Shown here: positions 47,348-56,400 of the stretch, one piece after another
Layout: the number at the start of each line of letters is the position of its first letter
How positions within the stretch are numbered: position 1 is the stretch's first letter
Source of the DNA: Streptomyces sp. Ru73
GTDB taxonomy: Bacteria; Actinomycetota; Actinomycetes; Streptomycetales; Streptomycetaceae
Assembly (NCBI RefSeq): GCF_002920575.1
Contig: NZ_PQSQ01000031.1
Coordinates: forward strand, 1 to 64,000
DNA length: 64,000 nt
Reading direction: 5' to 3'
The notes under the pieces: model-generated
Seen by the model: the letters and a program-made list of their open reading frames with translations, nothing else
What the model was told of the DNA's origin: nothing
Databases searched by the model: none
Translations under genes and position numbers: made by a program

Positions 47348-47988
47348 GCACGCCTCGTAAGAAGGTCGTCGTCTTCGACTACGGCTTCGGCAACATCCGG
47401 TCGGCCGAGCGGGCGCTGGCCCACGTCGGCGCCGAGGTCGAGGTGACCCGCGACTACGACACCGCCATGAACGCCGACGGGCTGCTGGTCCCCGGCGTCG
47501 GCGCCTTCGCGGCCTGCATGAAGGGCCTGCGCGCTGCGCGCGGCGACTGGGTCGTGGGCCGCCGGCTGGCCGGCGGGCGCCCCGTCATGGGCATCTGCGT
47601 CGGCATGCAGATCCTCTTCGGCCGCGGCATCGAGCACGGCGAGGAGACCGAGGGCCTGGACGAGTGGCCCGGCACGGTCGGCCCGCTCAAGGCCGACATC
47701 GTGCCGCACATGGGCTGGAACACCGTCGACGCGCCGGAGGACTCGCAGCTCTTCGCGGGCCTGGACGCCGACGCGCGCTTCTACTTCGTGCACTCCTACG
47801 CCGTGCACGACTGGGAGCTGGAGACCACCAACCCCGGCATGCGGCCCCCCAAGGTCACCTGGGCCACGCACGGCGCGCCCTTCGTGGCCGCCGTGGAGAA
47901 CGGCCCGCTCTGGGCCACCCAGTTCCACCCCGAGAAGTCCGGTGACGCGGGAGCGCAGCTCCTGACCAACTGGATCGAGTCCCTGTGA
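47338..47988 (+). CDS. hisH: Imidazole glycerol phosphate synthase, glutaminase subunit
   Basis: HisH supplies ammonia from glutamine to HisF. The 216-aa class I glutamine amidotransferase has the nucleophile Cys 87 in [11 protein letters not shown] and the His/Glu pair in TQFHPEKS (His 197, Glu 199). The start is ambiguous: ATG 47338 is only two bases from GGAGG, whereas TTG 47344 has ideal spacing from the same site. Either overlaps the preceding small gene. The partner hisF is two genes downstream. Confidence 0.95.
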   Translation: MELSTPRKKVVVFDYGFGNIRSAERALAHVGAEVEVTRDYDTAMNADGLLVPGVGAFAACMKGLRAARGDWVVGRRLAGGRPVMGICVGMQILFGRGIEHGEETEGLDEWPGTVGPLKADIVPHMGWNTVDAPEDSQLFAGLDADARFYFVHSYAVHDWELETTNPGMRPPKVTWATHGAPFVAAVENGPLWATQFHPEKSGDAGAQLLTNWIESL

Positions 47989-48743
47989 GCCCCGAGAGTT
48001 CTGTGAGTCCTGTGAGTTCCGTGAACAAGCTCGAACTGCTGCCCGCCGTCGACGTCCGGGACGGCCAGGCCGTCCGCCTGGTGCACGGCGAGTCCGGCTC
48101 CGAGACCTCCTACGGCGACCCGCTGCAGGCCGCGCTGGCCTGGCAGCAGGCGGGTGCCGAGTGGCTGCACCTGGTCGACCTGGACGCCGCATTCGGCACC
48201 GGCGACAACCGCGCGCAGATCGCCGAGGTCGCCCGCTCCATGGACATCAAGGTCGAGCTCTCCGGCGGCATCCGCGACGACGACTCGCTGGCCGCGGCGC
48301 TCGCCACCGGCTGCGAGCGGGTCAACATCGGCACCGCGGCGCTGGAGAACCCCGAGTGGGTCGCCAAGATCATCGCCGAGCACGGTGACAAGATCGCGGT
48401 GGGCCTGGACGTCCGCGGCACGACGCTGCGCGGCCGCGGCTGGACCCGCGACGGCGGCGACCTCTACGAGACGCTGGCCCGGCTGGACTCCGAGGGCTGC
48501 GCCCGGTACGTCGTCACCGACATCAACAAGGACGGCACCCTCCAGGGTCCCAACCTGGAGCTGCTGAAGAACGTCTGCGCCGCCACCGACCGGCCCGTCG
48601 TGGCCTCCGGCGGCGTCTCCTCCCTGGACGACCTGCGGGCCATCGCCACGCTGGTGCCGGAGGGTGTGGAGGGCGCCATCGTCGGAAAGGCCCTGTACGC
48701 CAAGGCGTTCACCCTGGAAGAGGCCCTGGAGGCCACTCGCTGA
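47985..48743 (+). CDS. priA: Bifunctional HisA/TrpF isomerase PriA
   Basis: PriA is the beta-alpha barrel isomerase that acts on both ProFAR (histidine) and PRA (tryptophan) in actinobacteria that lack trpF. The 252-aa protein has catalytic Asp residues in [16 protein letters not shown] (Asp 23) and TDINKDGT (Asp 179). The RGRGWTR loop (Arg 149/151, Trp 153) matches the substrate-adapting loop known for PriA. GTG 47985 overlaps the hisH stop. In-frame GTGs at 48003, 48012 and 48021 lie within a short repeated GTGAGT-like stretch; the last gives the more usual N-terminus (NKLELLPAV). Confidence 0.93.
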   Translation: MSPESSVSPVSSVNKLELLPAVDVRDGQAVRLVHGESGSETSYGDPLQAALAWQQAGAEWLHLVDLDAAFGTGDNRAQIAEVARSMDIKVELSGGIRDDDSLAAALATGCERVNIGTAALENPEWVAKIIAEHGDKIAVGLDVRGTTLRGRGWTRDGGDLYETLARLDSEGCARYVVTDINKDGTLQGPNLELLKNVCAATDRPVVASGGVSSLDDLRAIATLVPEGVEGAIVGKALYAKAFTLEEALEATR

Positions 48744-48756
48744 CGGAGGCAGTGCG

Positions 48757-49167
48757 ATGAGCGGTGTACGGCGTGTACCTGGTGAGGGCCCCTGGGAAGA
48801 GGCCTTCGGCGCGGCACGCGCCGTCGCCGCCGGGGACCTGGTGCTGGTCTCCGGTACAACCCCGTTCGACGGCACGGTGCTGTACGGCGAGGGCGACCCG
48901 TACGAACAGACACGGGTGGCCTTCACCCGTGCCGTCGACGCCCTCGCGGAGTTCGGCCTCGGCGCCGGCTCCGTCGTCCGCACCCGTCTCTTCCTCGCCC
49001 ACACCCGCGACATCGACGAGGCGGCGCGGGCCCACCAGGAGCTGTTCGGCGCGATCCGGCCCGCCACCACCGTCGTGGTGGTCTCGGGCTTCGTCGACCC
49101 GCGCATCCTGGTCCAAGTAGAACTCGAAGCCTGCAAGGCACCCAGCGAAGGAGCCCGACCCACATGA
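48757..49167 (+). CDS. RidA/YjgF family protein
   Basis: This 136-aa protein is of the RidA family, whose members deaminate reactive enamine/imine intermediates. Visible features are [12 protein letters not shown] near residue 28, [17 protein letters not shown], and the C-terminal [15 protein letters not shown], which includes the conserved Arg and Glu. It lies between priA and hisF: ATG 48757 follows a CGGAGG site, and its stop overlaps the hisF start (ATGA). A role in clearing PLP-enzyme by-products of amino-acid synthesis is plausible but not shown. Confidence 0.88.
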   Translation: MSGVRRVPGEGPWEEAFGAARAVAAGDLVLVSGTTPFDGTVLYGEGDPYEQTRVAFTRAVDALAEFGLGAGSVVRTRLFLAHTRDIDEAARAHQELFGAIRPATTVVVVSGFVDPRILVQVELEACKAPSEGARPT

Positions 49168-49934
49168 CCCTGGCGGTCCGAGTCATCCCCTGCCTGGACG
49201 TGGACAACGGCCGGGTCGTCAAGGGCGTGAACTTCCAGAACCTCCGCGACGCCGGCGACCCCGTCGAGATGGCCAAGATCTACGGCGAGGAGGGCGCCGA
49301 CGAGCTGACCTTCCTCGACATCACCGCCTCCTCCGGCAACCGCGAGACGACGTACGACGTGGTCCGCCGCACCGCCGAGCAGGTCTTCATCCCGCTCACC
49401 GTCGGCGGCGGCGTGCGCACCCCCGAGGACGTCGACAAGCTGCTGCGCGCGGGCGCCGACAAGGTCGGCGTCAACACCGCGGCGATCGCCCGCCCCGAGC
49501 TGATCCGCGAGATCGCCGAACGCTTCGGCCGCCAGGTCCTGGTCCTCTCCGTCGACGCCCGCCGCACCCCCGAGGGCACCACCACCCCCTCCGGCTACGA
49601 GGTCACCACGCACGGCGGCCGCCGCGGCACCGGCATCGACGCGGTCGAGTGGGCGCACCGCGCCGCCGACCTCGGCGCCGGCGAGATCCTCCTCAACTCC
49701 ATGGACGCCGACGGCACCAAGGACGGCTACGACACCGAGATGATCGCCGCCGTCCGCAAGCACGTCACCATCCCGGTGATCGCCTCCGGCGGCGCGGGCA
49801 GGCTCACCGACTTCCCCCCGGCCATCGAAGCGGGCGCCGACGCGGTCCTCGCCGCCTCCGTCTTCCACTTCGGCGACCTCCGCATCAACGAGGTCAAGCA
49901 CACCCTCCGCGAGGCGGGCCACCCGGTCCGCTGA
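49164..49934 (+). CDS. hisF: Imidazole glycerol phosphate synthase, cyclase subunit
   Basis: HisF is the barrel cyclase that, with HisH, forms imidazole glycerol phosphate and AICAR from PRFAR. The 256-aa protein shows [17 protein letters not shown] with the catalytic Asp, LTVGGGVRT and [12 protein letters not shown] for phosphate binding, [15 protein letters not shown] with the second Asp, and [15 protein letters not shown] 49164 overlaps the RidA stop. It ends the his operon. Confidence 0.97.
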   Translation: MTLAVRVIPCLDVDNGRVVKGVNFQNLRDAGDPVEMAKIYGEEGADELTFLDITASSGNRETTYDVVRRTAEQVFIPLTVGGGVRTPEDVDKLLRAGADKVGVNTAAIARPELIREIAERFGRQVLVLSVDARRTPEGTTTPSGYEVTTHGGRRGTGIDAVEWAHRAADLGAGEILLNSMDADGTKDGYDTEMIAAVRKHVTIPVIASGGAGRLTDFPPAIEAGADAVLAASVFHFGDLRINEVKHTLREAGHPVR

Positions 49935-49972
49935 ACCGCCGGTACCTCCTGGCCGGTCGCCCCGCCCCCTCG

Positions 49973-49978
49973 TAGGCT
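49973..49978 (+). promoter_or_regulatory. -10 hexamer of the nitrile hydratase genes (leaderless)
   Basis: TAGGCT ends six bases before ATG 49985, in the 50-bp gap after hisF. No terminator hairpin is evident, so read-through from the his operon is also possible. Confidence 0.5.
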
Positions 49979-49984
49979 CGCCGC

Positions 49985-50254
49985 ATGAGCCGAGTCAATG
50001 ACGTGGGCGGGCAGGCCGGGTTCGGGGCGCTGGAGATCGAGGCGGGGGAGCCGGCGTTTCACGCCGACTGGGAGGCGCGGGTGTTCGCGCTGAACACGGC
50101 GCTGGTGCGGAGCGGGGTCTACACGCTGGACGAGTTCCGGGACGCGGTGGAGCGGATGGCGCCCGCCGAGTACCTGGCGGCTTCGTACTACGAGCGGTGG
50201 CTGCACGCCATCGAGACGCTGGTCGCCGAGCGGAAGGTGCTCGGCGATGAGTGA
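49985..50254 (+). CDS. Nitrile hydratase beta subunit, N-terminal half
   Basis: This 89-aa protein matches the N-terminal half of nitrile hydratase beta. DVGGQAGFG, FHADWEARVFALN and the helix MAPAEYLAASYYERWLHAIE are all family hallmarks. The C-terminal barrel is missing here and is encoded by the next gene, which overlaps by eight bases. This is the layout known for thiocyanate hydrolase, where separate subunits correspond to the two halves of beta. An activator (P14K-like) identity is an alternative, since activators resemble this half, but then no full beta would exist. Confidence 0.82.
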   Translation: MSRVNDVGGQAGFGALEIEAGEPAFHADWEARVFALNTALVRSGVYTLDEFRDAVERMAPAEYLAASYYERWLHAIETLVAERKVLGDE

Positions 50255-50528
50255 GTACGCGGCGGGGCAGCGGGTGCGGGTGCGGGCGGTCGATCCCGAC
50301 GGGCACACCCGGGCGCCGCGGTACGTGCGCGGGCACACCGGCCGTGTCGTGGAGGCGCAGGGCCGCTGGCCGCTGGCCGACGAGCGGGCCGCTGGGCTCG
50401 CCGAGCCGCGCGTGGAGACCGTCTACACCGTCGCCTTCGCGGCCCGTGACCTGTGGGGCGCCGGCACGCACGAGGTGACGGTGGACCTGTGGCAGTCGTA
50501 TCTGGAACCGGCGGAGGAGCGGGCGTGA
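50247..50528 (+). CDS. Nitrile hydratase beta subunit, C-terminal half
   Basis: This 93-aa protein matches the SH3-like C-terminal domain of nitrile hydratase beta. GQRVRVRAVDPDGHTRAPRY followed by VRGHTGRVVEA contains the conserved Arg residues that contact the metal-bound cysteines. VYTVAFAARDLWG and VTVDLWQSYLEPA complete the fold. ATG 50247 overlaps the end of the N-half gene, and its stop overlaps the alpha start (GTGA), so all three are translationally coupled and probably assemble together. Confidence 0.85.
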   Translation: MSEYAAGQRVRVRAVDPDGHTRAPRYVRGHTGRVVEAQGRWPLADERAAGLAEPRVETVYTVAFAARDLWGAGTHEVTVDLWQSYLEPAEERA

Positions 50529-51115
50529 GCGGGGAACATGCGAGCAGCACGGTGGCGGTGCGGGTCCGGCGCCTGGAGGAGCGGCTGATCGCGGCCGGCG
50601 TGGTCGGGGACGACCAGCTGGACGCGATCCTGACCGGCGTGCTGAACGGGGCCTCGCCGGTCAACGGGGCGCGGATCGTGGCGCGGGCCTGGACCGATCC
50701 GGGGTTCAGGGAGCGGCTGCTGGCGGATGCCAATGCCGCGCTGCCCGAGGTCGGGCTGTCGATGGCCGGCGGCATCCAGGAGCAGCGGCTGAAGGTCGTG
50801 GAGAACACCGCGGAGCATCACAACGTCCTGGTGTGCACGCTGTGTTCGTGCTACCCGATCGGGCTGCTGGGGCCCTCGCCGTCCTGGTACAAGAGCGAGG
50901 CGTACCGGTCCCGGGTGGTGCGCGACCCGCGGTCGGTGCTCCAGGAATTCGGGCTGACGCTCGGCGACGACGTACGCATCACCGTGTGGGACTCCAGCGC
51001 GGAGAGCCGGTACATGGTGCTGCCGCGGCGGCCCGAGGGCACGGACGGGCTGGACGAGGAGGCACTCGCCCGGCTGGTCACCCGGGAGGGTCTCATCGGG
51101 ACCGCCGCGGTCTGA
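50525..51115 (+). CDS. Cobalt-type nitrile hydratase alpha subunit
   Basis: Nitrile hydratase alpha carries the metal that hydrates nitriles to amides. The 196-aa protein has the metal motif VCTLCSCYP with Cys 104, Cys 107, Ser 108 and Cys 109. Thr rather than Ser in the second position is characteristic of the cobalt type. LGPSPSWYKSEAYRSRVV and VRITVWDSSAESRYMVLP are also family features. The middle Cys residues are normally oxidised in mature enzymes. No separate activator or cobalt transporter gene is adjacent. A thiocyanate- or isonitrile-type substrate cannot be excluded. Confidence 0.9.
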   Translation: MSGEHASSTVAVRVRRLEERLIAAGVVGDDQLDAILTGVLNGASPVNGARIVARAWTDPGFRERLLADANAALPEVGLSMAGGIQEQRLKVVENTAEHHNVLVCTLCSCYPIGLLGPSPSWYKSEAYRSRVVRDPRSVLQEFGLTLGDDVRITVWDSSAESRYMVLPRRPEGTDGLDEEALARLVTREGLIGTAAV

Positions 51116-51258
51116 GCACCGGCGCCGGGGCACCGGCTCCGGAGGGGCAGGCCACCGCACGGCCCGGCCCCGCGAGGGAGGCGGGCGCCGCACGTGCCCA
51201 CCGCCTCGGAGGCGCCGCGGCTGCGGAGCGTCGGTTGCCGCCGCGGCGCCGGTCCGTC

Positions 51259-51294
51259 GGGTCCGGTCTCCCGGAGGCCGGGGAGACCGGACCC
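51259..51294. terminator. Terminator between nitrile hydratase alpha and sdhB
   Basis: A perfect 14-bp stem (GGGTCCGGTCTCCC with its complement) with an 8-nt loop lies just beyond the sdhB stop, between convergent genes. Confidence 0.85.
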
Positions 51295-51301
51295 GGGCCT
51301 G

Positions 51302-52038
51302 TCACCGCTTGCGTGCCGCCCGCACGAACTCGCGGTTCATCTTCGTGATGCTGAACAGCGGGATGCCCTTCGGGCAGGCCGTCGCGCACTCCCCGGTGTT
51401 CGTGCAGCCGCCGAAACCCTCGTCGTCCATCTGCCCGACCATGTCCAGCACCCGCGACTCGCGCTCCGGGGCGCCCTGCGGCAGGGAGTTGAGGTGGACG
51501 ACCTTGGCGGAGGTGAAGAGCATCGCCGAGCCGTTCGGGCAGGCCGCGACGCACGCGCCGCAGCCGATGCACTCGGCGTGCTCGAAGGCGGTGTCGGCGG
51601 CCGGCTTCGGGACGGGCGTGGCGTGCGCCTCGGGCGCGCTGCCGGTCGGCGCCGTGATGTAGCCGCCGGAGCCGATGATCCGGTCGAACGCCGAGCGGTC
51701 CACGACCAGGTCCTTGACGACGGGGAACGCCGAGGCGCGCCACGGCTCGATGTCGATCGTGTCGCCGTCGTCGAAGTGCCGCATGTGCAGCTGGCAGGTG
51801 GTGGTCCGCTCCGGCCCGTGCGCCTGGCCGTTGATGACCATGCCGCACGCGCCGCAGATCCCCTCGCGGCAGTCGTGGTCGAAGGCGACCGGCTCCTCAC
51901 CGCGCAGGATCAGCTCTTCGTTGAGGGTGTCGAGCATCTCGAGGAAGGACATCTCGGGGGAGATGTCCCGCACGTCGTACTCGGTCATGCGGCCCGCGTC
52001 GTCGGGGCCGGACTGGCGCCAGATGCGCAGGGTGAGGT

Positions 52039-52042
<4 letters not shown>
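51302..52042 (-). CDS. sdhB: Succinate dehydrogenase/fumarate reductase iron-sulfur subunit
   Basis: SdhB passes electrons from FAD to the quinone site. The 246-aa protein has the [2Fe-2S] Cys set in [12 protein letters not shown] and CQLH, the [4Fe-4S] set in [12 protein letters not shown], and the [3Fe-4S]/remaining Cys in [17 protein letters not shown] 52042 overlaps the sdhA stop. With a single five-helix cytochrome b gene, this is the type usually found with one membrane subunit, such as the second Sdh of actinobacteria. Confidence 0.94.
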
Positions 52043-53985
<1,943 letters not shown>

Positions 53986-53986
53986 C

Positions 53987-54694
53987 TCAGCTCACTACTC
54001 CGGTCATCACGGATACGGGGACGGCGATGAAGCCGACGGTGAGGACCAGCGCCAGGACGTTGGCGGCGGCCTTCAGGACCCGGTCGCGGGTGGGCCGGTT
54101 GGCGCCCAGGGTCTGCGCCGCGCTCCAGAAGCCGTGCCGGACGTGCAGGCCGAGCGCGAGCATCGCGACGATGTAGATGACGTTGCCGTACCAGGTGGAG
54201 AAGGTGGCGACGACATTGGCGTACGGGTGTCCGGCAGCGGCGTGCGGGTTCACCGTCAGGGTCGTCAGGTCCAGGATGTGCCAGACGATGAAGAGGCCCA
54301 GGATGACGCCGCCCCAGCGCATGGTGCGGGTGGCGTAGCTGGCGCGCTTCTTCTTATGCACGTACTTCGCCGGGCGCGCTGCGATGTCGCGGCGGCTCAG
54401 CTGGTAGGCGGCGACCGCGTGCACGATCACCGCGGCCAGCAGCACCACCCGGGCGATCCACAGGAACCACTCGTGGTGCAGGAAGGGCTCGCCGATGGTG
54501 CGCAGCCAGTGGGCGTAACCGTCGAACTCGGCGGCTCCGAAGAAGATCTTGAGGTTCCCCAGCATGTGGGCGACCAGGTACAGCAGCATCACGATGCCGC
54601 TGACGGCCATCGCGGTCTTCTTGCCGACGGTCGAGTGCCACAGGATGCCCGCATAGGAGGACGGCCGTCGGTCCGTCCGGGTGTCCACTGCCAT
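53987..54694 (-). CDS. sdhC: Succinate dehydrogenase cytochrome b558-type membrane subunit
   Basis: This 235-aa membrane anchor has five hydrophobic segments and His residues suited to bind two hemes ([36 protein letters not shown] and [10 protein letters not shown]). It fits the cytochrome b558 family of Sdh/Frd enzymes with one membrane subunit. ATG 54694 is chosen because TACCGT lies seven bases upstream, giving a probable leaderless start; ATG 54724 is an in-frame alternative that adds ten residues. It heads the sdhCAB operon and is divergent from a LysR gene. Confidence 0.92.
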   Translation of the reverse strand: MAVDTRTDRRPSSYAGILWHSTVGKKTAMAVSGIVMLLYLVAHMLGNLKIFFGAAEFDGYAHWLRTIGEPFLHHEWFLWIARVVLLAAVIVHAVAAYQLSRRDIAARPAKYVHKKKRASYATRTMRWGGVILGLFIVWHILDLTTLTVNPHAAAGHPYANVVATFSTWYGNVIYIVAMLALGLHVRHGFWSAAQTLGANRPTRDRVLKAAANVLALVLTVGFIAVPVSVMTGVVS

Positions 54695-54701
54695 GGGCAC
54701 G

Positions 54702-54732
54702 ACGGTAGGGACGCCGTAAGTCATCAGTCCAA
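54702..54732 (-). promoter_or_regulatory. Candidate sdhCAB promoter
   Basis: On the minus strand, TTGGAC (54732-54727) and TACCGT (54707-54702) are separated by 19 bp. TACCGT ends seven bases before ATG 54694. The LysR operator is centred near position -67 of this promoter. Confidence 0.5.
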
Positions 54733-54753
54733 GACATGGTGCGGCTCATCTCC

Positions 54754-54768
54754 ATAGGCAATGCCTAT
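54754..54768. promoter_or_regulatory. LysR-type operator (ATAGGCA-A-TGCCTAT)
   Basis: This is a perfect 15-bp palindrome with 7-bp arms that fits the T-N11-A rule of LysR-type regulators (T 54755, A 54767). It lies 20 bp before the lysR start, over its probable -35 region, and about 67 bp upstream of the sdhC start. Confidence 0.8.
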
Positions 54769-54788
54769 TCACGCACTATCGTGGCCGC

Positions 54789-55688
54789 ATGCAGCTGCAG
54801 CAGCTCCGGTATTTCGCGGCCGTCGCCGACACCCGGCACTTCACCCGCGCCGCCGAGCGGGAACACGTCGCCCAGCCCTCCCTCTCCCAGCAGATCCGCT
54901 CGCTGGAGCGGGAGCTGGGCGCCGAGCTGTTCCACCGGGCGCGCGGCCACATCACGCTCACCGACGCCGGCGAGACGCTGCTGCCGTTCGCCCGCCGGAT
55001 CCTCGCCGACGCCGACACCGCGCGCCGCGAGGTCCAGGAGGTCGCCGGGCTGCGCCGCGGCCGGCTCCGGCTCGGCGCCCCGCCCAGCCTCTGCGCCTCC
55101 GTCGTCCCCGACGTGCTGCGCGCCTTCCACGACCGTTACCCGGGCGTGGACCTCCAGGTGCACGAGTCCGGGTCCCAGGACCTGGTGCGCGTACTGGCCG
55201 CGGGCGAGCTGGACCTCGCCCTGGTCATCACCCCGCTCCCGGTGCAGGCCCCCGCGCTGACCACCGCCGAGCTGCTGCGCGAGGAACTCGTCGTCATCTC
55301 GGCGCCGGACGGCCCGCCCCCGGTACGCCGCACGCACATCCGCGTCGACGACCTCCGCGACCACCCGCTGGTGATGTTCCGGCGCGGCTACGACCTGCGC
55401 GAATTCACCGTCGCCGCGTGCCGCGCCGCGGGCTTCGAGCCGCTGTTCACGGTGGAGGGCGGCGAGATGGACGCGGTCCTCGGCTTCGTACGGGCCGGGC
55501 TCGGCATCGCCGTCGTCCCCAGCATGGTCGCCGCGCGCGCCGGGCTGCGCGCCACCCCGTTCGCCGCGCCGGGCCTGCACCGCAACATCTCCGTCGCGCA
55601 CCGCGCCGACGTCTCGCCGCCCCGCGCGGCCCGTGAACTGCAGCGCATCCTCGTCCGCCACCTGGCGCCGGGCGCGTCGGAGGACTAG
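54789..55688 (+). CDS. LysR-family transcriptional regulator
   Basis: This 299-aa regulator has an N-terminal winged helix-turn-helix (MQLQQLRYFAAVADTRHFTR, then AAEREHVAQPSLSQQIRSLE) and a two-lobed ligand-binding domain from about residue 90. The first lobe starts LRLGAPPSLCASVVPDVLRAF. It is divergent from sdhCAB, and a perfect LysR box lies between, so control of sdhCAB and of itself is likely. The -10-like CACTAT ends nine bases before ATG 54789, suggesting a leaderless or nearly leaderless mRNA. The effector is unknown. Confidence 0.9.
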   Translation: MQLQQLRYFAAVADTRHFTRAAEREHVAQPSLSQQIRSLERELGAELFHRARGHITLTDAGETLLPFARRILADADTARREVQEVAGLRRGRLRLGAPPSLCASVVPDVLRAFHDRYPGVDLQVHESGSQDLVRVLAAGELDLALVITPLPVQAPALTTAELLREELVVISAPDGPPPVRRTHIRVDDLRDHPLVMFRRGYDLREFTVAACRAAGFEPLFTVEGGEMDAVLGFVRAGLGIAVVPSMVAARAGLRATPFAAPGLHRNISVAHRADVSPPRAARELQRILVRHLAPGASED

Positions 55689-55894
55689 CCACGCCTCCCT
55701 GGGCACTGCCGCACAGGGCGGTTTTCGGCCGTGCGTCGCGATATTGCCGTACGGCGGCAGGCGCGGACCTGCCTGGTGACGGGCGGCCGGACGGTGTCCG
55801 GCGCACACCCGCGCCCGCCGCTTACGGTGTTTTCCACGCACAATGCCGCTTTCCCGTTGCCGGTCGCGCGGCCATCGCGGTACCAATGCCTCAC

Positions 55895-55921
55895 TTGCCG
55901 TCCGGTCTCCTCGGACGGCAA
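55895..55921 (+). repeat. Perfect hairpin before the small ORF
   Basis: Arms TTGCCGTCCG and CGGACGGCAA (10 bp, perfect) enclose a 7-nt loop, 28 bp before the ATG of the small ORF. It could be an operator or an RNA element in its leader. Confidence 0.65.
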
Positions 55922-55949
55922 ACGGGGGAAATGAACGGGGGACATCGTC

Positions 55950-56057
55950 ATGCTGCGCGAAGCCGTACCGCGCGACGTCATCTCACGCGGGGTCATGCCG
56001 CGGGAAAAGGCCGACGCGAGCGCGCATCACGTCTGTGACCTGCGCATCTCCGCCTGA
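55950..56057 (+). CDS. Possible small ORF or leader peptide (35 aa)
   Basis: ATG 55950 follows an ACGGGGGAC tract and gives a 35-residue product starting MLREAVPRDVISRGVMPREK and ending HHVCDLRISA. I do not recognise it. It is not hydrophobic and has no run of one amino acid that would mark a classical attenuator. A perfect hairpin precedes it, and a terminator-like hairpin lies about 105 bp after it, before the YggS-like gene. It may be a regulatory leader or simply noncoding. Confidence 0.3.
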   Translation: MLREAVPRDVISRGVMPREKADASAHHVCDLRISA

Positions 56058-56162
56058 CCAGCACGTTCCGAACCGGGCACGGAAGCGCGCTGATTCGCGC
56101 CCGAAGGCACAGGATCGCGCGGGAGCGCGCGGAATTCCACGGACTGCCGTACCGGAACGTCC

Positions 56163-56191
56163 GGCGTTATCCGCCGCGCGCGGATAACGCC
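56163..56191 (+). terminator. Terminator-like hairpin upstream of the YggS-like gene
   Basis: A 12-bp perfect stem (GGCGTTATCCGC with its complement), a CGCGC loop and a following CTTCCC are present. It lies 210 bp before ATG 56401 and could end the small ORF transcript or act as an attenuator. Confidence 0.5.
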
Positions 56192-56400
56192 TTCCCACCG
56201 GTATCCGGCAGCACCCGGAGCCCGTCAGCACCCAGAACCCGGAAAGGCACGGCGGCCGGTGCGTGGGTCACCGCCGGAATCCGCCGTGCCCGTCCTGACT
56301 GCGCGACGCCGCCCGGCACCGCTTCGGCGTCCGGGCCGCCGGTACCGCAGTACGCCACCGACGACGCGCCGTACGAGACCGAAGGGGCGGACCGACCGCC

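Larger units (their letters stand above)
55689..56400. other. Sparse 712-bp region after the LysR gene
   Basis: This is the longest stretch without a firm gene. It contains a 10-bp palindrome GCCGTACGGC at 55746-55755, the hairpin at 55895-55921, a possible 35-aa ORF at 55950-56057 and the hairpin at 56163-56191, each described separately. The first 200 bp include TTTT- and ATATT-containing, lower-GC patches unlike the surrounding genes. I see no remnant of a transposase or integrase and no tRNA. Confidence 0.6.

Noticed and set aside
48757..49167. Reading the RidA protein as a HisI/HisE or other histidine enzyme
   Set aside because: Length, [12 protein letters not shown] and the C-terminal VDPR...VELEACK pattern fit RidA; hisI is found separately at 58389.
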